Below are positions 43,899 through 56,000 of a stretch of 64,000 bases of DNA, one piece after another. Under the pieces are notes generated by a model. It was given only the letters and a program-made list of their open reading frames with translations. It had not been told where the DNA came from and made no database searches. The DNA comes from Cryphonectria parasitica EP155 (Eukaryota > Ascomycota > Sordariomycetes > Diaporthales > Cryphonectriaceae): positions 2,880,068 through 2,944,067 of the forward strand of contig NW_024468910.1 in the NCBI RefSeq assembly GCF_011745365.1. Reading direction: 5' to 3'. Positions within the stretch are counted from its first letter, which is position 1. Each line of letters starts with the position of its first letter. The translations under genes and the position numbers were made by a program.

Positions 43899-46649
43899 TT
43901 ACTTACTGTGAGGGCTCACAATGAGCCAGCTCGGTGACGAGAACAGTGGACCGTGCGACTCCTCTGCCGACGCCGCCCATACGCTGCTCACCTCGATTGT
44001 CGAGACGGCCTCGGGTCCACAGCACAGCGAGGCGGATTTCTCTGGCGGGTGGATCGGGTGCAGACGTGAGGCCGATGTCCAGAGGTAGGTCGTCACAGGG
44101 TCTTCCAGGCTGGTTTTCTCCCTGCTTGTTTTTCTTCTGCTACTCGTCTCTTCCTCCTCGTATCTTGTTTTTGTCGTCATCTTCGTAGAAGTTACTAGTG
44201 TTGTCTCGTCGCAGGTCTCGGTGGTGCGGGAGAGCTCTACGAGGGACCACGTCTCTGTCCTGTCGGAGGTCGCTGTGGTGTGAGATGTCTCTGTGGTATG
44301 AGAGGTTTCTGTGGTGTGGGACGTTGCTGTGGTGGTCAAGGTCTCGACGCAGCTGGTGTTCACTGTGAGAGGCTCTACGATCGTCGTGAGAGAGGGGTCG
44401 GTGGTGGTAGTGCTGCTGCTACTGCTGCTGCTGCTGCTATTTGACAAGGGCGCACTGACACTTGACGGCGGAAAGACCACGTGCGAGGTAATTGAACCCG
44501 TGGGGCTTGCCTTGGTGGAATTAAGACTCCCCGAAGCAGCAGAAGTAGAGTTGACTGTTGGGAACGGGCCCAAGCTGCTCGTTGCTGAGACTGAGCGCGT
44601 GGCGGACGCGCTGCCTGGCACGGACGGTATCGCAGACGCGCTGATCTCACCAGCCGATTCTATGCTGGTCCTGAGGATGGTTGATCTAGCTGATGTAGAG
44701 TTGACAAGCGGATAGGGTGTGGTAGTAGTGGAGGAGAAAGTTGTGGTATTTATGGCTGGCGAGGTCCGGCTTGTGGCGGGAACTCTGAAGGAGCCTGTCG
44801 GTGGGAATGGTCCCAACGTATCTGTGGAGTTACTGGGTGAGTATGACCCTGATGATGTTGTTGATGATGTTGAAACAGAAGAATCGGTGTCATTAGTTGA
44901 CGACGTTACTGTGTCTGCCGATAGGAACGTGCTTCTTGTTCCTGGTGGTCCTAAATTTGTGGTTGCGGTGGAGTTGGCAAGAGGATAGTACGCTGATGAC
45001 GTTGAAGTAGAAACATTGATGCTGACGGAAGTGATTGCGACCACAGTCGAGGCGCTTGCCGTCTCTAATGAGCTGACACTGGACTTGGCCCTCGTTGTAG
45101 AATTAGTGATGGGTTCAGGCTCCGGTAACGCAGATGGCGAGAGACTGGCGCTGGCAGAAACTGTGACGATCACCGGCGACCCGATAGTCACCATTTCTGT
45201 AGTTCCAGACACAGAGGTGAGATATGTTGCATTACTTAGAGGAAACGGTGGCAGAGGTCCCGGCGACAGCGTTTTGGGCGGATTGGCTGCGCTCCCGGTG
45301 AGTGCAGACAGGTGATTTGCACTTGTAACCGTGGTCGGTGTGATGGGTGGCGGCGGGAGGAGGGCCGTGAAAGTGCTCGAATCTCCCAAAACTGTCCCAC
45401 TCCCGGATAATACGAGAGACGATGTCAAATTGGGTAGAGGTGATGGCCTGGGGACGAGAGGAGACACAGAGAACGAACTGAAACCTGCAGTGACAGTGAA
45501 ATTGCTAGGTGGGATTGCACTTGTGGTTGGACCCAACGTTGTGGAATTGGATAGTGGAAACGGAGCTGAAGAAGAGCCACCGCTATCAGAAGCACTGCTA
45601 GACGAGAAGTTACCAGAGATTGAGGTTGTTGACTCGGTAGAAGGGGCGGATGTTGCATTCACGACACTGATGGATAACGAGGTCGTGCTCATGTGCAATG
45701 TAGGGGAATGTGTCAATAGGGAGGCTTTTCTCGTTGTGGATGGGACTGCTGAAGAGTTGGTCAAGATGAAAGTGGTCGAGATCAACGTTGTGGTGTTCAA
45801 CGATGTTGTCGTGCTGACACTTGTTTCTGTGCTGACAGATACTGATACGATCACTGAGGTTCCACTTGAGGCCGACGTCATGTTTGCTGCCGTAGAGTGC
45901 TCTGATGTTGTGCTGTGGGGTGCTATGGTGGTGGGTTTGGTCGTATTCGTAGGCCTGTGCCTGTGAGTAGACAGAAGGCTGCTGGTCGTATTGATATGGC
46001 CTGGAGGTCCAGTTGGGCCGGGAAGCATTGTTGGTGTTTCCGGCGCAGTCGTTCCTCCAATACTGTTTGAAGTGGAGGATGAATTCCTGCTGGAAGATAT
46101 GATGATCGTGCTGGTTGTACTGGTTGTGCTGTGGCCCTCAGAGCTGGAAGATGATGATAGCACGGAAGTAGAGGTGAAACTCTTGCTTCTTCCACTGGAC
46201 GAGTCCGTTATTGGCAACGAGATCGACATCGTGGCAGTTGAGTCGGAGGACATCGTAGTTGTAAATGAAAAGTGTACTATTGAGATGAGATAATCAGTCT
46301 CTGGTTCTTTTGTCATCCGCAAAGAGGAGAAGAAAACTTAATGATGCTCTATATTGGCTAGCTTACGGGTGGTCGTCACATGAGTGAACCTCGTAGTCGA
46401 GCGTGAATGTGGTCGTGGGCGACGAGCGTCCTCATTCATCTCAGACAGCAGGGTTGTGATAACAATAGCATCACCCGTTGGCGGAGAACCAGAGAACTCA
46501 TCATGGTCGGTAACATGTGTTTGACCCAAAGGAGGTCCGACATGTGTTGGTGCGTCTAGATTGCCATTCCTCTGCGCCCGGGTTTGGGCAGATAGGCTGA
46601 GAGATATGAGAACAGAGGCGAACTGGGCCTTGATTGCAGAGACCCTCAT
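43899..46649 (-). CDS. Ser/Thr-rich, mucin-like secreted or cell-wall protein
   Basis: Two exons (46649-46367 and 46306-43899) around a 60-nt intron (GTAAGC...AAAAG) give about 896 residues. An in-frame Met at 46661 would add four. Residues 1 to about 26 form a signal peptide (MRVSAIKAQFASVLISLSLS). More than 600 residues are dominated by Ser, Thr and Val, consistent with dense O-glycosylation. A short module of the type FPLSNST recurs about seven times (for example APFPLSNSTTLGP, PPFPLSNATYL, YPLANSTATT, YPLVNSTSA), each placing an N-glycosylation site. Near the C-terminus is a TSHTTE hexapeptide array. A basic segment follows (RYEEEETSSRRKTSREKTS) and a short Cys-containing end. No GPI signal is evident; the last exon may be incomplete because a donor-like GTGAGC lies near the stop. 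The function is probably cell surface or adhesion-like; no homologue is recognised. Confidence 0.65.
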
Positions 46650-46661
46650 GTTGAGCAGCAC

Positions 46662-47772
46662 TTCTCAGAGTACTTTGATAATAGACAGTAATAGATGAAT
46701 ATGAGACACAAAAGGTCCCTTCGCAGTAACATTTGATGGTAAAACGGAAGAGCAGGCCGAGAAGGAAGGCATGTGCCGTGATAAAAGGTAGGTAAAGACT
46801 GCAAGAAGATAGATCTACAAGGCAAGGAAACCTACGATGTATACAAGAAGAAAAAAATAGGGAAAGGCCACCAAGTGTCAGGGAGAACAGGAAGGAAGAA
46901 AAATATTGAAGTTGGAATGAGTGCATGGTAGGAAGCCGTTGTGATGAGCCTTGGATGAAGCGATGCCTGTAGGAACAAGTCGTCAGCACAACGTTCCCTT
47001 GACCTTCTTTGTGTCCCCCAATTCTTGTCTGACGAGGATACACTTGTTCCCCCAGAGATGGCGGCGGTGTGCCCCAAACAAGAGCAACCTTTGGGTTCTC
47101 AGAACGTCCAAGCCGGAAAGTAGGCGAACGAGTCATTATAGCCTCTCGGTTATCATTCTGTCCCAAGGCTGGATGGTTTCCGCTTCATGGAGCCTTCATC
47201 TCGTGTCGGGCTGGTGTTGAAGAGCAAGAGGAAGGCGAAAAAGGCACGGAAGGGTAACTCCTAAAATTCGCGGCCTCTCCGAGGTCGAAATAGTATGCGA
47301 CGCTCGGTGAGACGAACCACAGCTGCCTACATCTGTTCGAGTGTTAATCCCGTCCTCCAAGAACGGCAACTGAGAATCACCAGTAAGGTACACGCAACAG
47401 TGAACAAGATTAGCGAAATGCATCTCCCGATCAAGGTAGCAAGTGCAAAGATATGCCGAATCGAAACGCATAACGGCTGGATGTCAAGGGCTGACAGGCA
47501 TAACTTAGGATTTTAGGCAAGACGGCAAGAATCTACTGTGCAAGCTGTCAACCATTAACAATCTCGGTGCGTACAGGTATGTCAAGTTAAATGGGATGGC
47601 ATTGGTCAAAAGGCTTTGTATTGCTCTTCAAATAAACGAGTATCGAAAGGTTCGTTTTCTGCTGTCACACAAGCAACCTGTCAAACCTGCAGCCGTGTCT
47701 CTCGTTTATACTGTGGCACCTGAACTAATCGTGCAGCCCAAAAACCTCGAATTGCGGCACCTCTGGTGGCAC
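46662..47772. other. Intergenic region between two minus-strand genes
   Basis: This is the presumed promoter of the Ser/Thr-rich gene (46662 onward) and the 3' flank of the RRT8-like gene. No gene or strong motif was recognised. Confidence 0.5.
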
Positions 47773-49201
47773 TCACTCGGCATTTTCAGCCGCTTCCCGC
47801 AGCTCAGGTGCTGTCGTCTCCATCATAGACGTGTTCTTGGCTTCGATGTCCGCAGCCCACAGAGCGGCTCCGACTGAAAATCCCGTCAGTCTCGCCTGAT
47901 TCGCGGCCGGATACGACAGGCAGCGTGCAGAGGAGTTTCACTCACCGGTATTTGTGAAGGAGAAGAAGATGCCCACGAAGGGAACCATTTCCAGAAGCGT
48001 AGCAACAGTGCCGAAGCTGATAATAAGACGTTAGTAGAAACCTCGAGATGTCGCAGGCTTGGGGCTGACATGCAAATCAAATCCAAGCGGGGACTCGGTA
48101 TCAAACAGCCGAGGACTTACGCTGTGTATGCACCGACATTCTTCTGCACCCACTCTGACCTTTGAGAAGAGGACCATCTCTTGAGTTGGAAATACTATTA
48201 TTGAAAATCAGCGCTCGGCTTCATCAAGATGCTGGAAACCATGGAATTTGTTCTCCACATACTCGATCATGAACAGTCTTTCCACGTGTCCGGCCTAGAC
48301 CAAAAGTTAGCCGCACTCTCAACTCAGCTATCTCGAATGGGGGCACTCGAACCTTGTAGACCGATGAAGACGGCGGTGCCCACAACAGGGATGAAGTTGA
48401 AGGGCAGGTACATCAGGTATCGGATGATGGCTTTGGGGCTGAAGCGGTCAAAGGGGCTCTTGAGGATCTTGCCCAGCTTGGCGATAGGGTCACTGCCGGA
48501 TTTGAGCTCTCTGCCGTTCTTGACAAGGTTGGTGGAATTTCTCGCCACCAGCGTCCCGTCGAACGTGTCGAGCAGGGCGTCCTGCAGGATCCAGGTGCGG
48601 GACAGCATGGAGACAATGGTGGAGCTTTCATTGAGAACGAGCAGGACGGTCGACAGGACTGCGATGGGACCGTCGACGAAGACCATGACAGCCAGCTGGG
48701 GCAGGTAGGCGAAAGCAAACATGCCGGCCAGGACCCCGGCACTCAGGCCCAGCGTGGGGCCGAGCTTGCTCCAGAATGGCCTCCACAAGGCCCGATGGCC
48801 AAAGAAGTACACGATGCCCTGGATTGGGAGGTGTCAGTGAGTATAATCGCCGAGACACATCATGAGGGGAAAGTTGGCTTGCCTTGAAGGGATAGCTGAG
48901 ACCCCGCGCATGGGAATAATTAGCCAAGATCCATCAGACAAGCCTGAGATGAAGTGGAAGTTACTCTCAAGAGCTGGTACGAGAATTCTTGAGACGTACA
49001 TGTACGAGCCGCTCTTTGCAGCATCACTGACGAGCAGTCTTGCCTTGCTGAAGTCCTCCATGCTGGATAAAGAACGTATAGTATGTCAGCCAAAGGGCTT
49101 GGTGCGAGAAAGGGGTTTGCAGAGGTGTAGTGGCTGGCTTCTTACGCGACCTCGCTGGCCTTGCTTCCCACAGAGTCGACGACACCGTGACGCTGCGACA
49201 T
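47773..49201 (-). CDS. RRT8/Lds-like membrane protein (EI24-type), eight exons
   Basis: The model has eight exons: 49201-49146, 49062-49000, 48895-48883, 48818-48353, 48294-48263, 48194-48121, 48016-47946 and 47873-47773. Every phase matches and the product is 291 residues. The third exon is 13 nt, and its donor is GC (AAG|GCAAGC), giving a GC-AG intron of 64 nt. The junctions rebuild GSYIYPFKGIVYFFGHRALW, then HDRYFQLKRWSSSQ and TAFGTVATLLEMVPF, then FSFTNTVGAALWAADIE, the conserved line of fungal RRT8-like proteins. Several hydrophobic segments lie in residues 60-250. Yeast relatives (Rrt8, Lds1, Lds2) sit on lipid droplets or in the outer spore wall; a comparable role in spores or lipid bodies is inferred. 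The many short exons explain why no long reading frame spans it. Confidence 0.82.
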
Positions 49202-50040
49202 TCTGGCTTTCTTTTTCGTACTTGGTACTTCGTCTGGGTGGTAAGTATTGCTTGGGTGACTGCAAATGATGTTTGGATAAGCTCTGCCAGCAACCTAAAA
49301 AAAACTGGTGTTGATTGATGGCCAAGATCTAAATCCAGAATTTGTTGTGACGTCTGAATGAAGGGTGACTGCCTTGTCATTGGCGCGTAGTGTCTCATGC
49401 CAGGCATTTCGGCGGCTCTTTTGCTCCGCCGTCATATCAAATGGCCATCCCTCAACATTGGCAGTGTCGTCATCGGTGATGATGCTCTACAAAAGGATTA
49501 CATAATACAGGGTTAGGGTTACGAGCCGGCCAATCACCAGTGATAACCCGTCATCACCAACACCCGAGTTATAACCACCCGTAGATTGATCATTGTACAT
49601 AGCCCTTCAGTCGTCAATCTAAGTATCAGATTACACAACACACTCTGATAGCCCCAAAGGCAGTGAATATTTGCATTCAGACATTGTTTCCTAGTCAAGG
49701 CCTGTACTTGGCACCGCTCTTGTTAGTATAAACCCCTTGTGTACTTGGGTATCTTCGAATTACTGCAGTGCTCATTACATCAAATTAATCAAAAACGGAG
49801 GTTCAGGAAAGGCTAGTGCAAGGCCAAAGTTGCAGGTTTTCTTCAATGAGGAACATGGAGCGCATTAGTGTACTGGAAGAATCAATCTTTAGCCTTCAAT
49901 AAGAAGGTTGCCAATTTTTCATAGCAGTGAGTTTAGCCTCCGAGTCGCGGATGAGTAGCCTGGGGATCACGGAACACAGCTAATATAACAAGAGTTCTGA
50001 GGTTACTAACAGAATATGAAAATCATGGAATCATCTGGCT
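49202..50040. other. Intergenic region with no supported gene
   Basis: This is the presumed promoter of the RRT8-like gene and the 3' flank of the STAND-like gene. A single GGGTTAGGGTT at about 49511-49521 resembles the telomere unit but is too short to mean more. Confidence 0.5.
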
Positions 50041-52322
50041 CTACCAATTTGCTTCTGAATCCTCCGAGTCTGATTCGACCAAGTCCTCACGTTTCTTTCG
50101 CTGTGTCTCTTGCAGCTCCTCCACCATGCACAGATTACTTTGCTCCAAATGGCCCAATTGTACATCATTCTTCCAACAGTCGACCTCTTCGGGCACATAG
50201 AGGCACACGTCAGCCACCTGGTTCACAGCGTCCGAAGCAAGTGCATCGAGAACGAGTATCTTGATCACCAGGTTAGGCAATTCTTTGGTTGTTTGTGACA
50301 GCTTCTCAATAATCTTGTCTGCTTGTGTTCTGTCTCCAAGCAACCGAGACCAAGAGTCGAGAATAACGAACACGACGTCCTTTTCCTCCAGTAATCCGAG
50401 GAGTTCGCGGAAAAGCCGGAAGGCATATTTGGGCGCCTCGGTTGACTTCTTGATCAGCCGCTTCTTTTGCTGCTCAAGTGATGACAAGTCAACTCCTGGT
50501 CGCTTTTCGAGGCAAAATTTCATTAGCTGTCCGTCAAGGCTCTTAAGAACCGCCATATGACCACATAATTCACTGTCGAATGAGTCGTTGGTCCGCAGTC
50601 CGCAGAAGAAAGATAAGACAGGGTAGTTGGTCGACTTTTGGAGTGTCTCAGCTAGCAGAGCGGCTGTGAAAGACAGAGAATGGAATAGGCCCTGTGGTGC
50701 TTCTTCAGCTCTGATGTTCAGAACACTGGACTGGTCCAGGCGCAGCCAATTGCGAACCTCGCCAGAAGACATGATCCACTGGCTCTTTTCCCGGTCCTCC
50801 AGTGTAAGTTGGCCAAGACCAGCGCGAATGCATTCTTTGACGTGATTTTCGGAACTCGCGTCGAAGTCTCCAATCAAATCCAACCATGAGCCGACAATAC
50901 TATTGTTCCTCTCAGAATGACTGGCTGTACCGTCGTTGTTGCCCTTGTCCGTGACTGTGTCTTCGGTGCGAGCCCCGGCGTCCAGATATTGAACTGCTGT
51001 TGTTAATCTTCTGGCTGAAAAGCTTTTACTTGAGAGAGACTCACCACCGCCGTCGATAGGATTAAAGTGAGGGTTACTCGCGTAGAAACAATGAAGAGCA
51101 TTGCAGAGAGCCTCTTGAAGATTGTCTCTGCTGACGGCATTTGATTTACTCTCACCTAGGTCCGTAGCGATTTCTACGTAAAAAGTTAGTGTATATCTGA
51201 TCCCTTCTGTCATTTGACACTTATTGCCAATTGATTCGACTTACTGATCGCAGCCTCTTGGATTCTTCGTATATTCTCGTCCATGCGACCCATTCGAAGC
51301 TGAGTACACACATCCAACTCTGCTTGGAACTCGGCAAGGCTGCTATCTAGAGAGGCTAAGGCACTGGTGATTTGATCCTCAGCCCCGAACTTTATCTTGG
51401 ATGTAAGCTTGGCTATGAACTACTTGTTAGTATTTTTGAAACCCAAATAGACGCAGACTCTTAACGAACATGTGAAATCCATAGTCAGATCGTTGATAAT
51501 CCCCTCCAGAACCACAAAAATGGCGACCAAGACACTGTCAGCCTTTCCGTGGAGACGTTTCGACTTGATATGAAGGTCAGATAGCCTCTGGACTCTGTCT
51601 AACTTTTTCGGTATATCGGCAAGAGCATCTTCGACAGCTTTTCTCTTTTTCTCATATTCTTCAGCGGCCTGCAAAGTGCTAAGCATTAGTCGCGCGACCG
51701 AGACAGCATAGAGACTATGCTAAATAATGACCAACATACCGCTAGGATGGTCATAACGCCTCCCGAAATGGCTGACCCGTAGATATCGCTAGGGATCATG
51801 GACATTATGGCACCAAGAGCTGTATGCCGTTTGCTTGCGCTCTTGAAACACTTTCGGGCGAAGTCTTTGCAAGTCCGCAAGCTTCCTGTCCCATCCCGCT
51901 GCTCGACAGCGGCTGTTGCTACCTTGAAGACATAACTGAGATCACAATGTGTCGGATCTTTCAAGTCGATGCCAAGGGATCTGAATCTCTTTCGAGTTGC
52001 CATATTCTTCACAAATCTTTTCATGGTAGCCTCGAAAAGCTCCAATTGTTTCTTTGACCCATCGAAACAATTTGTGAGACTGCTGTTCATCAGCCCCACA
52101 TTCTGAAAGTGATAACATAAGCATGTTTACAGACTCTGGAACTTTGCCTCGCTTGACAAACGCATCGAACTCTTCCACGAAAACCAGCTCATCAGCAGTA
52201 TCCGTGGTGCTATTTTCACCGATGGCCCTGTATGCGAATCTGGCGGCGCTGTTTGTTGTAGTCACTAGATGAGGTGGGACCTCAGCGATCATCTCACCAT
52301 CTAGGGACGCAGTATCGACCAT
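50041..52322 (-). CDS. STAND-like NTPase-domain protein (fungal NLR-like N-terminal half)
   Basis: Five exons are modelled: 52322 to about 52131, 52102-51740, 51668-51470, 51412-51245 and 51173-50041, about 684 residues. The first junction is doubtful: an intron of 28 nt (GTAAAC) or 40 nt (GTTCCA) is needed. The N-terminal part contains DIYGSAISGGVMTILAAAEEY and a helical segment (KKLDRVQRLSDLHIKSKRLH), resembling the region before NTPase modules in many fungal STAND proteins. The C-terminal half has SSVLNIR at about 456, LSFFCGLRTND, LKSLDGQLMKF and a Walker-B-like VVFVILDSWSRLLGD (Asp about 580). A normal Walker A (GxxxxGKT) is absent. No WD40, ankyrin or TPR repeats follow; the protein ends in an acidic SDSEDSEANW. 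It may be a sensor or regulator; function unproven. It is divergent from the AAA ATPase. Confidence 0.6.
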
Positions 52323-53021
52323 CTTGAATTCAGCCTCTTGTTAGGACGAACACATGGAGCCTGTCCGTCGAGCTGGTCCGTCACAAGGTAAAGAAAACGC
52401 AGCAAGCAGGGAGTTAAGAGCGCAGGCCTACTAAAACAATGGATCCAGTACAATATGAAAAGTGGTAGAAAACGTGAATGTATTATCATAGCAAGATTTG
52501 ATACTTGAAGGAAACGTAATCTAGCTACTTTTTCAGGCATGGCCTTTTACTCAGCCCGCTACACTATTGAGGGTTCCGGGCGGCTAACGAGCTGAGGACT
52601 GCTTCTCCTGCCGACTCTGATCACCGCCGTAATCGCCCTACATCTCTTTTACGAAGCGTCTTGCAGATTGAGACCAGACCGGCCAATAGCACTTTTGTTG
52701 TCGTGACGACAATCCCAGTCACGCATAATCCTGCCGTCACACGTAAGCTTACTGTATCTAAGCTCCCAATAAAGCTCGGCCCGACTAGATTTCTGTCGAG
52801 CCTCGAATTGAGTATTCGAGAAGGAAGCTGTGAAAATTGCAGGACACGCACGAGAGAGGTTCGTCTTCAGCTTAAATCGAATCTTCTTGAGCGCATCGTG
52901 CTGTCGGCTTTTTTTATCTTCCTGCTCAGCAAAGTCAAAGAGCGGTCTACTAAGAAAATATCAGTTGCATCTCTCGTTTTTCTTCGCCGAGATAATCGCC
53001 CGACTTCTGAGAGTCAAACAC
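52323..53021. promoter_or_regulatory. Bidirectional promoter region, STAND-like / AAA ATPase
   Basis: These 699 bases lie between two divergent start codons and must contain both promoters. The reading frame of the ATPase is open upstream to 52830, but the translated sequence there is Leu/Ser/Lys-rich and unlike a protein start, so it is treated as 5' leader. No specific factor site was recognised. Confidence 0.5.
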
Positions 53022-56000
53022 ATGGGCTCTACGGACGAAAAGATGGCTGACAGCGGCGATTCAAACTCTGTGCCCGATGACAATTCGACGCCAGCCAACG
53101 CAACGGGCCTGGAAAGTCATACCAGTCACGGCGACGAGGCGTCGATCACGGAAAAGAATGCCACGCAGACTGAATTCCAATCCGCGAAGCCTCATGAAGG
53201 CAAAGCCAGCGATTCTCCCTCTACTGCTGAGCCGTCACCCGCCGAGGATCTCATCCCCGAGCAGACGCCAACTGAAGTCTCGGATGACCAGGCCGACAAG
53301 GACCGCGGACCTTCGCCACAGCCTTCGGAAGATGACGCGGCTAGAAATCTGTACCGCCAATACCTGGAGATGATCAGAAGAATTTCTGCGGGAGACACTG
53401 GAAAGAGTGTGTTGACTGGCGTCATTGACTACATGAAAGATGTTGATGAGCGTCTTCGTACTATCGAGAAGAAGTTAGACAGAGATGAAGAGGCGAAGGA
53501 TCAGTCTGTCGTAAAAGATGACCCAACCCCAGATGAAGCCGAAATTCACGACCCCAACGATATCCGGAATGAGGTCAAGTTTTTCGAAGCGGAGGAGGGC
53601 GATATGTTTTCAGACGGCAACCTAGTTGACATGGCCGCGGACCATGGGCGTTTCTCCTCTACGAGGGACCACCCGCAGGTGCTACGAGTGTTGTACAACA
53701 AGTTGTCGGATAACACGACCATCGACAAGGTCAACCCAAAGCCAGAGCAAGTCGACATCATCTATCTGAATATCCTATCCGACCCCATCTCCTCGTTTTT
53801 CAGAGATGTATTGGCCCTGGATTGTGGCACTGGTTTCGCCTGCATTCGTCTCTCCAAGCCATTTCGTCCACTGATTAGGAACCTTCAACCGCTGAGAGAC
53901 CATCTCAACAAGCTTGAAAAGGCTTATGGGTATGAGAACCCCGAAGTTGGAGCGCCAAATGAATCATCTAACGAATTATATACAGATCGCTCCAATCAGG
54001 TCAGAACTTGAATGAGCCGAAGTCTGAGACCGACTACTCAACAACGCCCACCGAGACCGACGCCGCCCCTAGCTCTGAACTGACTGAGCCCGAGTCAACA
54101 TCTACAGCCCCTCCGGACGCAGACACCTCTGAGCATCACGAAAAGCCGTTTCTGAGACCGTCCGCACTGAATCACTTCAGGACGGTTGTCAAATTTGCGG
54201 ATCAGTATCTGCACAAGTCTCTGGAGCTGTATGAAAAGCTCAAACTTGGCAAGGAAGACAAGGTGGCCTTCGAGAACTTATGGATGCTTTTCGACACCGG
54301 TACCATGATCTATTGCCCCTACAGAAGTGGCAAAGAAGTCTTCTGGGTTACCGATGCTCTTGCTGATCGAACAGACAGTGATTGCGTATTTACTGATTTT
54401 GAGTCCCGCGCGAGATATTCCCCTCAAGCATATCGCGTCCTCTCCGTGAGGGGTGGCGTCCCGTTGAAGACGTCGCTTATGCCAGGGGAAGTCGAGGAAG
54501 ACTTTGATGAGAACGATTTCCTGCAGAATGTTGATGCCATGCTGCGACTAGACCGGTTGGACCTCTTCCGACATGGAGAGTCAGCAGGTTATCGCAGGGA
54601 TATTGCACAGCCGCTGATGGGTCATGGTGTTGGCGGCGTCGCAAGGAGACGAAACAGAACCACAATGTCCGCACTTGTCATCTCCTGCTTCAACGTGGAG
54701 TATGACGGTGATCGATTCGGTACTCAAAGAGAATTGTTTCAGATCAAACCCTATAGCGGTCTGAAAGATGTACGAGACATGGAGGTCTTTCCGGCGCAAC
54801 ATCTGAAAGACGAAGAAATGGATCGCCTACTGCAGAGGGGCCGTAAGTTTGTCGACCTCATGAGCGACTCTCACATGTCTTACGACGGTAGCACTGCGGG
54901 AAGCACGCGAGAGACGGTATGCCCAAATATTCATGTTCAAGACTATTTGCTGCCAGCTAACAACCAACGTCTCCTGTAGATCACCAGCGAAGTTATCGTT
55001 GACTTCAAGACTGCATTTGAACAAAGTAGCGACCTACCAGACATTTTAGAAATCAGACCGGACTTTGAGACCAAGACCGAATGGCCGAGAACAACCGAGG
55101 GAAGTCAGCCGGAAGCGCATGATTGGTATAGGCATGATGAAGTTGACGGCGAACGAAGCATCAGCCATCGTTGGTGTTACGCAAATAATTGCCAAAGACC
55201 TTCGTATTACGAAATTCAAGATGCGGAGAGTCAGAAGATCCTGCAACAGATTGCCTTGGCATTCGAGAGCCATGCTACGCAACAAGCAAAGTCCAAGAAA
55301 GCTCGAGGAGAGTTTAGGTCGTACCTGGAGAATACCGGCCTGATAAAACTTTTCCCGGGAATCGTCCCCGGCTATGCCTTGCGTAATCGCAAATGGGGTG
55401 AGGGACCGCCTTTGCACACCCATGAACTAAGTAATACACGATCTGAGATTATAATACTGATTAAGAACCAGTCCAACTAGATATCGATCGACTACAGGAT
55501 GTACAGCGCGGAGATAACTGGGACAATCTTGTTCTACCTAAAGGCCACAGAGAGATGGTGCAGGCGATGGTTGAGTCATACACCAGACGGTTAGATGATT
55601 CTCAAGCAACATATGATCAGCCTTCCGAGAAAGTTGATCTAGATCTCGTTCGAGGGAAAGGTAACTCTTGATTCATGATTTGTGGTTTTCGTGTATACTG
55701 ACCATTGCGTCGTACAGGCAAAGGATGCATCATTCTGCTTCATGGTGCTCCTGGAGTGGGTAAAACATCCACCGCCGGTAGGACTCACTAGATATTCTCG
55801 CAGGCTGATTCCAACAAATTTTTTTGGCTAATACACGAGACACGATAGAATGCGTGGCAGCATACACCAAGCGGCCATTGTATCCCATTACCTGCGGTAC
55901 GTCGGAACTTAATTTCTTCTCTCAAGTGTCGACAGATGGCTAATTCAGTGTTCGCGCCGAAAAACTTAGGCGATATTGGACATCTGCCGGATGTTGTCGA

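Noticed and set aside
44311..45966. Series of long plus-strand frames rich in Val and Glu
   Set aside because: They are the complement of Ser/Thr/Asn-rich codons in the minus-strand mucin-like gene and have no splice links or domain character.
49508..49522. Telomere-like GGGTTAGGGTT
   Set aside because: Fewer than two full units; genes continue on both sides, so it is not a chromosome end or a convincing interstitial telomere.
52830..53021. N-terminal extension of the AAA ATPase frame
   Set aside because: The frame is open upstream, but the residues are Leu/Ser/Lys-rich noise and the Met at 53022 begins the acidic sequence that looks like a real N-terminus.
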